Below the pieces are notes generated by a model, which saw only the letters and a program-made list of their open reading frames with translations, did no database searches and was not told the origin of the DNA. The position numbers and the translations under genes are program-made. A DNA stretch of 5,046 bases from Fen-1258 sp027348115 (GTDB lineage: Bacteria > Bacteroidota > Ignavibacteria > Ignavibacteriales > Melioribacteraceae). This document shows positions 1 through 5,046 of this stretch, piece by piece (the stretch's first letter is position 1; each line of letters starts with the position of its first letter). The stretch spans positions 1 to 5,046 of the forward strand of contig DAIEQA010000172.1 of NCBI GenBank assembly GCA_027348115.1, in the 5' to 3' direction.

Positions 1-173
1 GGTACATTGATTTTGAAAAGTCAACCGATCCTGATCATATTTACATTATTGATTTTAACGAGGCGTACAATCCGTACTGCGCTTACAGCCCAAATTACTC
101 ATGCGCGGTGCCGACAAAGGAAGATTTTATTCCGGCAGAAATAAAAGCCGGCGAGAAAAAATTTCACGAATAA
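1..173 (+). CDS. DUF1684 family protein, C-terminal fragment (5' end outside window)
   Basis: An open frame enters from the left edge (first full codon at 3) and ends at TAA 171-173, giving 56 residues. The fragment carries DFNEAYNPYCAYSPNYSC (fragment residues 17-34) followed by VPTKEDFIPAEIKAGEK, which I recognise as the characteristic C-terminal block of DUF1684 (PF07920) proteins: an Asn-Pro-Tyr-Cys turn, a second Cys eight residues later, and a closing IxAGEK. Biochemical function of the family is, to my knowledge, not established, so no role is assigned. The two cysteines (fragment residues 26 and 34) and the aromatic cluster around them are the most conserved-looking part. The gene lies 78 bp upstream of the aromatic synthesis genes on the same strand. 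A link to them is not implied, because the gap holds a possible new promoter. The N-terminal part cannot be judged from this window. Confidence 0.82.
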   Translation, partial: YIDFEKSTDPDHIYIIDFNEAYNPYCAYSPNYSCAVPTKEDFIPAEIKAGEKKFHE

Positions 174-175
174 TT

Positions 176-205
176 TTTATAAACAAAAAATGAATTACTT
201 ATAAC
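176..205 (+). promoter_or_regulatory. Possible sigma70-like promoter for the DAHP synthase-tyrA unit
   Basis: TATAAC at 200-205 matches five of six -10 bases. TTTATA at 176-181 matches four of six -35 bases with an 18-bp spacer. It starts just after the DUF1684 stop and would give a leader of roughly 40 nt before the TTG start at 252. The region is AT-rich, so a chance match is quite possible. The leader is too short for a T-box or a classical leader-peptide attenuator, and I see neither. Confidence 0.28.
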
Positions 206-241
206 GGTCGTAATTTTATGCCGCAATTAACTAAATCGAAC

Positions 242-254
242 GGAGTAAAAATTG
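242..254 (+). promoter_or_regulatory. Ribosome binding site and TTG start of DAHP synthase
   Basis: GGAG at 242-245 lies six bases before TTG at 252-254, a normal spacing. An in-frame TAA at 246-248 sits between this Shine-Dalgarno sequence and the start, so the reading frame cannot begin further upstream. The protein begins MVVILEKNAT, the expected first strand of the N-terminal regulatory domain, which supports the unusual TTG start over any internal one. Confidence 0.8.
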
Positions 255-1265
255 GTAGTCATATTAGAAAAGAACGCAACGCCCGAACAAATTGAAAACG
301 TAGTAAAACATCTTGAAGGATTCGGATTTCAAATTCACAGATCGACGGGAGCCGAGCGAACAATCATCGGCGCTATCGGCGTTCAGCCGAATTTCGATAC
401 AAGAAACATTAGCGTGCTCGAAGGCGTTGACGAGGTATATCGAGTTACGACCCCATTTAAACTTGCAAGCAGAAGTTTCCATGAAGAGAATACGATTGTT
501 AAAATAAAGGACGTTGAAATAGGCGGCAACAAAGTAGCGATGATTGCAGGCCCGTGTTCCGTTGAAAACGAAGATCAAATTTTCAGACTTGCAAAAGTTG
601 TTGCCGATTCCGGCGCAAAACTGCTGAGAGGAGGAGCTTTCAAACCCCGAACTTCTCCTTATTCGTTTCAAGGATTGGGCGAAGAAGGATTAAAGCTGAT
701 GCGCGCAGCTGCGGATCAAAATAATCTGCTTGTAGTAACCGAGGTAATGCAGAACGAACAGATCGATTTAATATATCCGTACACAGATATATTTCAACTC
801 GGCGCGCGCAACATGCAGAACTTTGCGCTGCTCAAAGAACTCGGCAAGGTCGATAAACCGATTATGCTTAAACGCGGCATCGCTGCGACTATTGAAGAGT
901 GGCTTATGTCCGCCGAATATATTCTATCCGGCGGAAATAAGGATGTTATATTATGCGAGCGAGGAATTCGAACTTTTGAAAATTATACCCGCAACACTTT
1001 CGATCTTTCGGCTATCCCTGTGGTTCATAAGAAAAGTCATTTACCGATAATTGCTGATCCGTCTCATGCAACAGGTTTACGCGATCAGGTTTCGCCAATG
1101 GCTCTCGCCGCGGTTGCAGCAGGCGCCGACGCATTGATGATTGAAATTCACGACGACCCGGAAAATGCTTTATCTGATGGCCCCCAAGCGCTTCTTCCAT
1201 CGATGTATCTTAAACTTGTTGAAGAGCTTAAACTGATCGCTCACGCCATCGGGAGGACATTCTAA
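252..1265 (+). CDS. aroF: 3-deoxy-7-phosphoheptulonate synthase (DAHP synthase), type I-beta with N-terminal regulatory domain
   Basis: This cytosolic enzyme condenses phosphoenolpyruvate with erythrose 4-phosphate to give DAHP, the first committed step of the shikimate pathway. The 337-residue product is full length for the Thermotoga maritima-like form (about 338 residues). Residues 1 to about 68 form a ferredoxin-like regulatory domain (MVVILEKNATPEQIENV). A linker follows, then a TIM barrel from about 85 to 330. Visible barrel motifs are AGPCSVE (99-105), LLRGGAFKPRTSPYSFQG (124-141), MLKRG (205-209), ADPSHATG (268-275) and MIEIHDDP (296-303). The metal ligands known in the Thermotoga enzyme, Cys102, His272, Glu298 and Asp309, occur here at the same numbers. 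In that family the N-terminal domain binds Tyr or Phe for feedback inhibition, so allosteric control is inferred. The start is TTG. The stop lies 3 bp before tyrA, implying cotranscription. The symbol aroF follows common usage for this type; aroG or aroA(G) is also used. Confidence 0.96.
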   Translation: MVVILEKNATPEQIENVVKHLEGFGFQIHRSTGAERTIIGAIGVQPNFDTRNISVLEGVDEVYRVTTPFKLASRSFHEENTIVKIKDVEIGGNKVAMIAGPCSVENEDQIFRLAKVVADSGAKLLRGGAFKPRTSPYSFQGLGEEGLKLMRAAADQNNLLVVTEVMQNEQIDLIYPYTDIFQLGARNMQNFALLKELGKVDKPIMLKRGIAATIEEWLMSAEYILSGGNKDVILCERGIRTFENYTRNTFDLSAIPVVHKKSHLPIIADPSHATGLRDQVSPMALAAVAAGADALMIEIHDDPENALSDGPQALLPSMYLKLVEELKLIAHAIGRTF

Positions 1266-1271
1266 TCAATG
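1251..1271 (+). promoter_or_regulatory. Ribosome binding site and ATG start of tyrA, inside the end of aroF
   Basis: GGGAGGA at 1251-1257 is a strong Shine-Dalgarno sequence lying within the last codons of the DAHP synthase gene. The distance from GGAGG to the ATG at 1269 is about 12 bases, longer than the usual 5-9. No alternative ATG, GTG or TTG in the tyrA frame lies between it and an in-frame TAA at 1263-1265, so the start stands. The spacing suggests translational coupling with termination of the upstream gene. Confidence 0.6.
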
Positions 1272-2348
1272 GCAGACGAGAAGATTTCAATTATTGGAAT
1301 AGGATTGATCGGCGGCTCGCTTGCTAAGGCAATTAAAAAGACAAAGCCAGGGATAACAATTTCCGCATTTGATCGCCCGCAGGTTTTGGCAAAAGCCAAA
1401 GAAGACGAATCAATAGATATCGTTCTGAAAAAATTTGAAGACGCGGTTCACTCGGACATAATTTTTGTTTGTCTGCCGGTCGAAGAATCTTTGGATGTGT
1501 TTGAGAGGTTGCTGCCAATGTTGAAGAAGGATCAGATTATAACGGATGTATGCAGCGTAAAAAAAGTTTTTGAGGAAGCGTGGGAGCGTTCTTCTACAGA
1601 AGGAATTTACATTGGTGGACACCCGATGACGGGCAAAGAAAAAAGCGGTTATGAAAATTCCGACTCGCTTTTGTTTGAAAACTCGATTTACATTTTAACT
1701 GACGGAAGAAATTCCGAAGCCCACACAAAAAGATTATCTTCATTACTTGAAGCAATCGGTTCGAGGGTAACTTTTCTCAACGCGGTTTTACACGACAAAA
1801 TTGTCGCCGAGGTAAGTCATCTTCCCCAGCTTGTTGCAACTTCTCTGGTGAATACGGTAACAGATCATGATAATCTTAACGTTTTAAATTTTGCTGCCGG
1901 CGGCTTTAGAGATATGACACGTATCGCTTCAAGTCCATTTGTTGTTTGGGAACCTATTATTCGGAAGAATAAAGAAAAAATTCTAAACGCGCTCGATTCG
2001 CTCAGACTTGAACTGGATACGATCGAAAAATTTATCGCCGAAGACAACTACGAGGCACTCGCCGGCAGGTTCGAATCCGCAAGGGTTCGCCGAGATGTTG
2101 TTCCTAAAAACACAAAGGGATTTATCTCCCAGCTTTACGACGTATTCATTTACGTAAAGGATCAGCCGGGCGAGATGAGTAAAATTTCTACTGCTCTTTA
2201 CGAAGCCAATATTAACATCAAGGATATAGAAGTTTTAAAGATGCGGGAAGGAACCGGCGGCACATTCCGTCTTGCATTCGATAACGAAACGGATGCGAAG
2301 AGAGCTAAGAAGATAATCGAATCGATAGGATTCTCGACTAAGATTTAA
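1269..2348 (+). CDS. tyrA: Prephenate dehydrogenase with C-terminal ACT domain
   Basis: This enzyme oxidatively decarboxylates prephenate to 4-hydroxyphenylpyruvate, the precursor of tyrosine, in the cytosol. The 359 residues fall into three parts. A Rossmann domain has GIGLIGGS (10-17), and Asp35 at the end of the second strand favours NAD over NADP. A helical dimerisation and catalytic domain covers roughly 172-285. An ACT domain spans about 289-359 (VFIYVKDQPGEMSKIS, then NINIKDIEVLK). Catalytic-type residues are Ser96 in DVCSVK, His118 in GGHPMTGKEKSG, His184 in SHLPQ, and Arg214/Arg218 in GGFRDMTRIA. These correspond to positions known to contact prephenate or the active site in characterised TyrA proteins. 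There is no fused chorismate mutase, unlike the enteric TyrA. The ACT domain resembles the arrangement in Bacillus subtilis and is inferred to sense an aromatic amino acid. Use of arogenate instead of prephenate cannot be excluded from sequence alone. Confidence 0.95.
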   Translation: MADEKISIIGIGLIGGSLAKAIKKTKPGITISAFDRPQVLAKAKEDESIDIVLKKFEDAVHSDIIFVCLPVEESLDVFERLLPMLKKDQIITDVCSVKKVFEEAWERSSTEGIYIGGHPMTGKEKSGYENSDSLLFENSIYILTDGRNSEAHTKRLSSLLEAIGSRVTFLNAVLHDKIVAEVSHLPQLVATSLVNTVTDHDNLNVLNFAAGGFRDMTRIASSPFVVWEPIIRKNKEKILNALDSLRLELDTIEKFIAEDNYEALAGRFESARVRRDVVPKNTKGFISQLYDVFIYVKDQPGEMSKISTALYEANINIKDIEVLKMREGTGGTFRLAFDNETDAKRAKKIIESIGFSTKI

Positions 2349-2379
2349 ATTGCCGAATTATCTTCCGCGTTTTGAAAAT

Positions 2380-3483
2380 TTATTTTTTCTTAATAGCGGC
2401 AATCGCGAACCGGCTATCGAGCAGGTGCAATCCGATATCATCAACATTATTCGATCCGTTCGATAATACAACTACAGCTTTTTGATTTCCTTTATCGAGC
2501 CCTATAAAAGTACGGTAGCCGCCCGTTCCGCCGTTATGCCAGATAATTTTTTTATCGAACTTAATCCAGATATGCCAGCCCATCCCGATATACAAATCTT
2601 CAATGTCGGTATTATGCCGGGGTTCCTGGATTGTTTCCATAGCATTTGCAAGATTCGTTTTTACCATTCCCAAATTAGCGGCGGCAAAAATAAGCATGTC
2701 GTTAACGCACGACTTAATTGCGCCGGCGCCGGCTAATGCGGAAAAATCCCAATTCTCCGTTGCTTTCCCGTTCTGATCATATCCGGTTGCCAGCCGCTTT
2801 TTTAATTCCGGCGTTAATGTGATAACGGTGCTGCACATATTTAACGGTTTGCAGATTCTGTCGCGCAAAAGAGTTTCATAATCAGCCCCGGCTTTTAACG
2901 AAAGAATATATCCCAGCAGGCCAACACCGGTATTGGAGTATTCATATTTCTCGCCAATGCCGCGCGTTAAATTGTAATGAGAAAGATAATCATATAACTT
3001 TTGCGGGGTATAATCTGCAAAAGGATTTTTCCAATCTTTCGGCGCAAAATTATCCGGCATCCTTGGCAGCCCGGATGTTTGAGTTGAGAGATCAAGCAGA
3101 GTTATTTCTTTTCCATCCTTTATGGGAGTCTTAACATTCCCGGGAAGAAATTTTGAGATCGGATCTTTGACGCTCAATTCCCTTTTCTCTGCCATTTCTT
3201 CCAAAAGCAGCGAAGTAAAAACTTTAGTGATGGATCCGATTTCGTATAAAGTATTACCGTCAGGAGTTTTGCCGTTATCTATATTCGTTTTTCCGGCGGC
3301 AATAATTTCCTTACCGTTTTTATCCAGCATGCCAACAATAATGCCCGGGCATCTTCCGTTATCCACCTCATGCTTTATCAATTCTCTAATTTTTGCATCG
3401 GATAAATTTTGTTGGGTATATATCGATGAAGAAAGGTGGAGAACAAATCCAAACAGCAAAGCAAATTTGAGTTTAGTTTTCAT
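2380..3483 (-). CDS. Exported serine hydrolase, class C beta-lactamase / DD-peptidase fold
   Basis: A 367-residue protein whose N-terminus (MKTKLKFALLFGFVLHLSSS) is a signal peptide, with likely cleavage near residue 23 just before QQNLSD; there is no lipobox cysteine, so a free periplasmic or secreted form is expected. The fold is that of Pfam Beta-lactamase (PF00144). The nucleophile motif Ser84-Ile-Thr-Lys87 lies in YEIGSITKVFTSLL, the second motif is Tyr182-Ser-Asn184 in EYSNTGVGLLGYIL, and the third is His316-Asn-Gly-Gly in WHNGGTGGYRTF. The family also includes esterases, D-aminopeptidases and DD-carboxypeptidases. HNGG in place of the KTG triad of true AmpC enzymes argues against a classical beta-lactamase, but the substrate is not readable. 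The ATG at 3483 has AGGA five bases upstream. The gene converges on tyrA with 31 bp between stops and has its own promoter candidate at 3523-3553. Confidence 0.92.
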   Translation of the reverse strand: MKTKLKFALLFGFVLHLSSSIYTQQNLSDAKIRELIKHEVDNGRCPGIIVGMLDKNGKEIIAAGKTNIDNGKTPDGNTLYEIGSITKVFTSLLLEEMAEKRELSVKDPISKFLPGNVKTPIKDGKEITLLDLSTQTSGLPRMPDNFAPKDWKNPFADYTPQKLYDYLSHYNLTRGIGEKYEYSNTGVGLLGYILSLKAGADYETLLRDRICKPLNMCSTVITLTPELKKRLATGYDQNGKATENWDFSALAGAGAIKSCVNDMLIFAAANLGMVKTNLANAMETIQEPRHNTDIEDLYIGMGWHIWIKFDKKIIWHNGGTGGYRTFIGLDKGNQKAVVVLSNGSNNVDDIGLHLLDSRFAIAAIKKK

Positions 3484-3522
3484 ACCATTCCTTTCTGCGT
3501 TAATATCCTTGAAGCAAAATAA

Positions 3523-3553
3523 AGTATAGCACCTCTAATCTCCAGAACTTCAA
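3523..3553 (-). promoter_or_regulatory. Promoter of the serine hydrolase gene, extended -10 type
   Basis: Read on the minus strand, TGCTATACT (3531 to 3523) is an extended -10 element: TATACT matches five of six -10 bases and the TG dinucleotide is in the right place. TTGAAG at 3553-3548 matches four of six -35 bases, with a 19-bp spacer that the extended -10 could compensate for. The predicted start of transcription near 3515 leaves a leader of about 30 nt before the ATG at 3483. It lies just past the stop of the upstream membrane-protein gene, so the hydrolase is probably transcribed independently. Confidence 0.5.
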
Positions 3554-3561
3554 CCACCGGT

Positions 3562-4239
3562 TTATAAGGTTGTATGACTCTTCTGATCCTTGAAGAATGT
3601 ATTACCCTTTATCAGCCAGGAAATTCCGAAGGCGAGCAAAGCGATTGATTCCAAAATCAAAACCGGGTAAGTTTTCGATATCATAGTATCCTGCAAAAAA
3701 ACAGTATACACAATTATGCAGGAAATAGATAAGAACATTACTGCGCCGCATACGCGGTAAATAAAATTACGGTGCTTTTTTCTTGCGGTTAGAGTTCCGG
3801 GTTGCCGTCGCGTAAAAAGGAATATTGAATTGAACGAAAGCGCTAAAAAAAACAAAGTGCCGAATGCCAGATGAATATATGCCGAAATATTATCATCGAT
3901 CAGAAACATTCCCACCTTCTCAATTTTCCCGCTGAACATTCCGGTAGGAAAAGCAATCATACCCAAAGCAAATATGCCGCTAAGGTTGCCTACAAGGTTG
4001 TCGATCTTTTCGTAACCCTTATACGAGATTAAGAACAAGGCAACTATGCAGAGCAGGCCGACAAAAAAGTCTCTCATGTTGGTGTAATAGTAACCGCTTA
4101 TGGAGCCCTGGATAACATAACCGTGCTGAATAAAACCGCCGCAAACAACTATTATGGGCAATGCAATTCCTAAAATTCCAATGAACCTTCTCATCGTTAA
4201 GTAAGAAATAATTATCTGCTGACTTTGAGTAATTGACAT
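3562..4239 (-). CDS. Six-helix integral membrane protein, DUF998-like, function unknown
   Basis: A 225-residue, strongly hydrophobic protein with about six predicted membrane spans: 18-35, 57-73, 83-99, 119-143, 160-179 and 191-210. The order of conserved-looking blocks is TMRRFIGILGIALPI (15-29), SISGYYYTNMRDFFVG (46-61), FLISYKGYEKIDNLVGN (69-85), GIFALGMIAFPT (88-99), then a basic loop ARKKHRNFIYRVCG (152-165) and FGISWLIKG (204-212). I recognise this pattern from a widespread family of uncharacterised membrane proteins often labelled DUF998 or simply hypothetical. No catalytic or transport motif is evident, so no function is given. The ATG at 4239 is preceded only by a weak GAG-type ribosome site; Met16 is an alternative start but has no better site and would trim only the N-terminal tail. 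It follows the FAD dehydrogenase gene by 75 bp on the same strand, and a weak promoter candidate lies in that gap. Confidence 0.8.
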   Translation of the reverse strand: MSITQSQQIIISYLTMRRFIGILGIALPIIVVCGGFIQHGYVIQGSISGYYYTNMRDFFVGLLCIVALFLISYKGYEKIDNLVGNLSGIFALGMIAFPTGMFSGKIEKVGMFLIDDNISAYIHLAFGTLFFLALSFNSIFLFTRRQPGTLTARKKHRNFIYRVCGAVMFLSISCIIVYTVFLQDTMISKTYPVLILESIALLAFGISWLIKGNTFFKDQKSHTTL

Positions 4240-4265
4240 TTTAAGTTCTCAATTTATTAAACAAG

Positions 4266-4294
4266 GTTATTCCGGTAATCTCAAAATTTTTCAA
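4266..4294 (-). promoter_or_regulatory. Weak promoter candidate upstream of the membrane-protein gene
   Basis: On the minus strand TTGAAA (4294-4289, five of six -35 bases) is followed after 17 bp by AATAAC (4271-4266, four of six -10 bases). It lies in the 75-bp gap between the FAD dehydrogenase stop and the ATG at 4239. The rest of this gap is AT-rich and shows no terminator. The -10 is poor, so readthrough from the FAD gene is an equal possibility. Confidence 0.25.
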
Positions 4295-4314
4295 AGCGAA
4301 AATAATTATTAGTT

Positions 4315-5046
4315 TCACTTTCGTAAAATAAATTTACCTACGGCTTCGGCGCATCTTTCGCCGTCGATTGCGGCAGAAACAATTCCACCTGCATAGCCGG
4401 CTCCTTCCCCGGCAGGGAATAATCCTTCTATTTCAATGTGCATAAGTGTCTCGTTATTCCTCGGTATTCTTACCGGTGAACTGGTGCGAGTTTCAGCAGC
4501 AAGTATCAGAGCTTCCTCGGTAAAGTACCCTCTCATTTTTTTATCGAACTCTATCAGACTGTTTTTCAACCCTTCCGCAATTATGTTCGGCAATATTTCA
4601 TGAAGCGGGGATGAAACCGTACCCGGAATGTAAGAAGTTTGCGGAAGCGAACTTGAAATTTTTTTACTAACAAAATCCGTAATGCGTTGAGCAGGAGCCC
4701 GCTGAGTTTTTCCACCGGCTTCAAATGCTGTGCGTTCCACTTCCTTCTGAAATTCCAGTCCTGCAAAAATTCCGAACGAACTGTATTGCTTCCAATCTTT
4801 TTCATCTACCGATACAACCATGCCTGAATTTGCGAACGGAGAATCGCGTCGGGAAACGCTCATACCGTTAAGCACCAACTCGCCCGGCGCCGTGGATGCG
4901 GGTATAATAATTCCGCCTGGGCACATACAAAAAGAATATACACCGCGATCACCAACCTGACAGGCGAGACTGTAATTTGAAGCCGGCAGATACGGATTAC
5001 GCTGCTTTGAATGATACTGTATTTCGTCGATGAGCGACTGGGGATG
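4315..5046 (-). CDS. NAD(P)/FAD-dependent oxidoreductase, COG2509 type, C-terminal part (5' end outside window)
   Basis: The minus-strand frame is open from the right edge to TGA at 4317-4315, giving 243 residues. The ATG at 4926 is internal, since the conserved protein continues upstream of it as YSLACQVGDRGVYSFC without a stop. The segment matches the C-terminal half of uncharacterised FAD-dependent dehydrogenases (COG2509, usually above 500 residues). It contains CMCPGGIIIPASTAPGE (fragment residues 40-56), then NGMSVSRRDSPFANSGMVV, and at the end GLFPAGEGAGYAGGIVSAAI (208-227), the glycine-rich C-terminal FAD-contacting motif in which Glu replaces the usual Asp of GD motifs. The CMCPGG cysteines (40 and 42) are a hallmark of the family and may be redox-active or structural; that is inference. 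The N-terminal dinucleotide-binding motif lies outside the window. The physiological substrate is not known to me. The membrane-protein gene follows 75 bp downstream on the same strand. Confidence 0.88.
   Translation of the reverse strand, partial: HPQSLIDEIQYHSKQRNPYLPASNYSLACQVGDRGVYSFCMCPGGIIIPASTAPGELVLNGMSVSRRDSPFANSGMVVSVDEKDWKQYSSFGIFAGLEFQKEVERTAFEAGGKTQRAPAQRITDFVSKKISSSLPQTSYIPGTVSSPLHEILPNIIAEGLKNSLIEFDKKMRGYFTEEALILAAETRTSSPVRIPRNNETLMHIEIEGLFPAGEGAGYAGGIVSAAIDGERCAEAVGKFILRK

Noticed and set aside
218..295. A 25-codon plus-strand frame starting at ATG 218 that could be a leader peptide for aroF
   Set aside because: It overlaps the aroF start and the first 14 or so aroF codons, has no ribosome binding site and no run of Tyr, Phe or Trp codons expected of an attenuator.
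264..671. A 135-codon open frame on the minus strand
   Set aside because: It lies entirely antisense to the clearly coding DAHP synthase gene, has no recognisable domain, and its composition is what the reverse strand of that gene would give.
3122..3529. A 135-codon open frame on the plus strand
   Set aside because: It is antisense to the N-terminal half of the serine hydrolase, whose catalytic motifs prove the minus-strand frame is coding; no ribosome site or known motif supports the plus frame.
3551..3572. Inverted repeat CAACC...GGTTG around the stop of the membrane-protein gene
   Set aside because: Only five base pairs with a loop of 12 bases and no following T-run in the direction of transcription; expected by chance.
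4265..4280. Hairpin GGTTAT-TCCG-GTAATC as a terminator after the FAD dehydrogenase gene
   Set aside because: The stem relies on G-T wobbles that hold only on the plus strand; on the transcribed minus-strand RNA they become A-C mismatches, and no T-run follows.
4315..4926. A complete 203-residue gene starting at ATG 4926
   Set aside because: The same frame stays open to the window edge and the upstream codons encode family-conserved sequence (YSLACQ, RGVYSFC), so this ATG is internal.
1..5046. CRISPR arrays, tRNA or rRNA genes, insertion sequences, phage or defence genes
   Set aside because: I looked for repeated spaced units, terminal inverted repeats, tRNA-like stretches and transposase or nuclease motifs by eye and found none; nearly all of the window is accounted for by six metabolic, membrane or hypothetical genes.

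Overview
The window looks like ordinary chromosomal DNA from a moderately AT-rich bacterium (GC roughly in the low 40s per cent by eye). The protein flavour suggests the Bacteroidota/Chlorobi/Ignavibacteria (FCB) side of the tree: a DUF1684 protein with the NPYCAYSPNYSC signature, a type I-beta DAHP synthase next to an ACT-domain prephenate dehydrogenase, and an exported beta-lactamase-fold hydrolase. That placement is an impression from protein style only. I see no rRNA, tRNA, CRISPR array, insertion sequence, phage gene or long repeat.

Layout. Plus strand, left half: the last 56 codons of a DUF1684-family gene (to 173), a 78-bp gap with a weak promoter candidate, then a tight two-gene unit for aromatic amino acid synthesis. 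The DAHP synthase gene (252-1265, TTG start) and the prephenate dehydrogenase gene tyrA (1269-2348) are 3 bp apart. Minus strand, right half, read from right to left: the C-terminal 243 residues of a COG2509-type FAD-dependent dehydrogenase (5046-4315, running off the right edge), a six-helix membrane protein of the DUF998-like kind (4239-3562), and an exported serine hydrolase of the class C beta-lactamase/DD-peptidase fold (3483-2380). The plus and minus blocks converge, with 31 bp between the stop codons.

How the genes work together. The DAHP synthase makes the first committed shikimate-pathway intermediate. TyrA diverts prephenate to 4-hydroxyphenylpyruvate, the tyrosine precursor. Both enzymes carry a small regulatory domain (N-terminal ferredoxin-like on the synthase, C-terminal ACT on TyrA), so both ends of the tyrosine branch look feedback-controlled. 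The three minus-strand genes share no obvious pathway; the hydrolase has a good promoter of its own. I found no convincing evidence of a new biological system; the most open questions are the uncharacterised membrane protein and the FAD enzyme.
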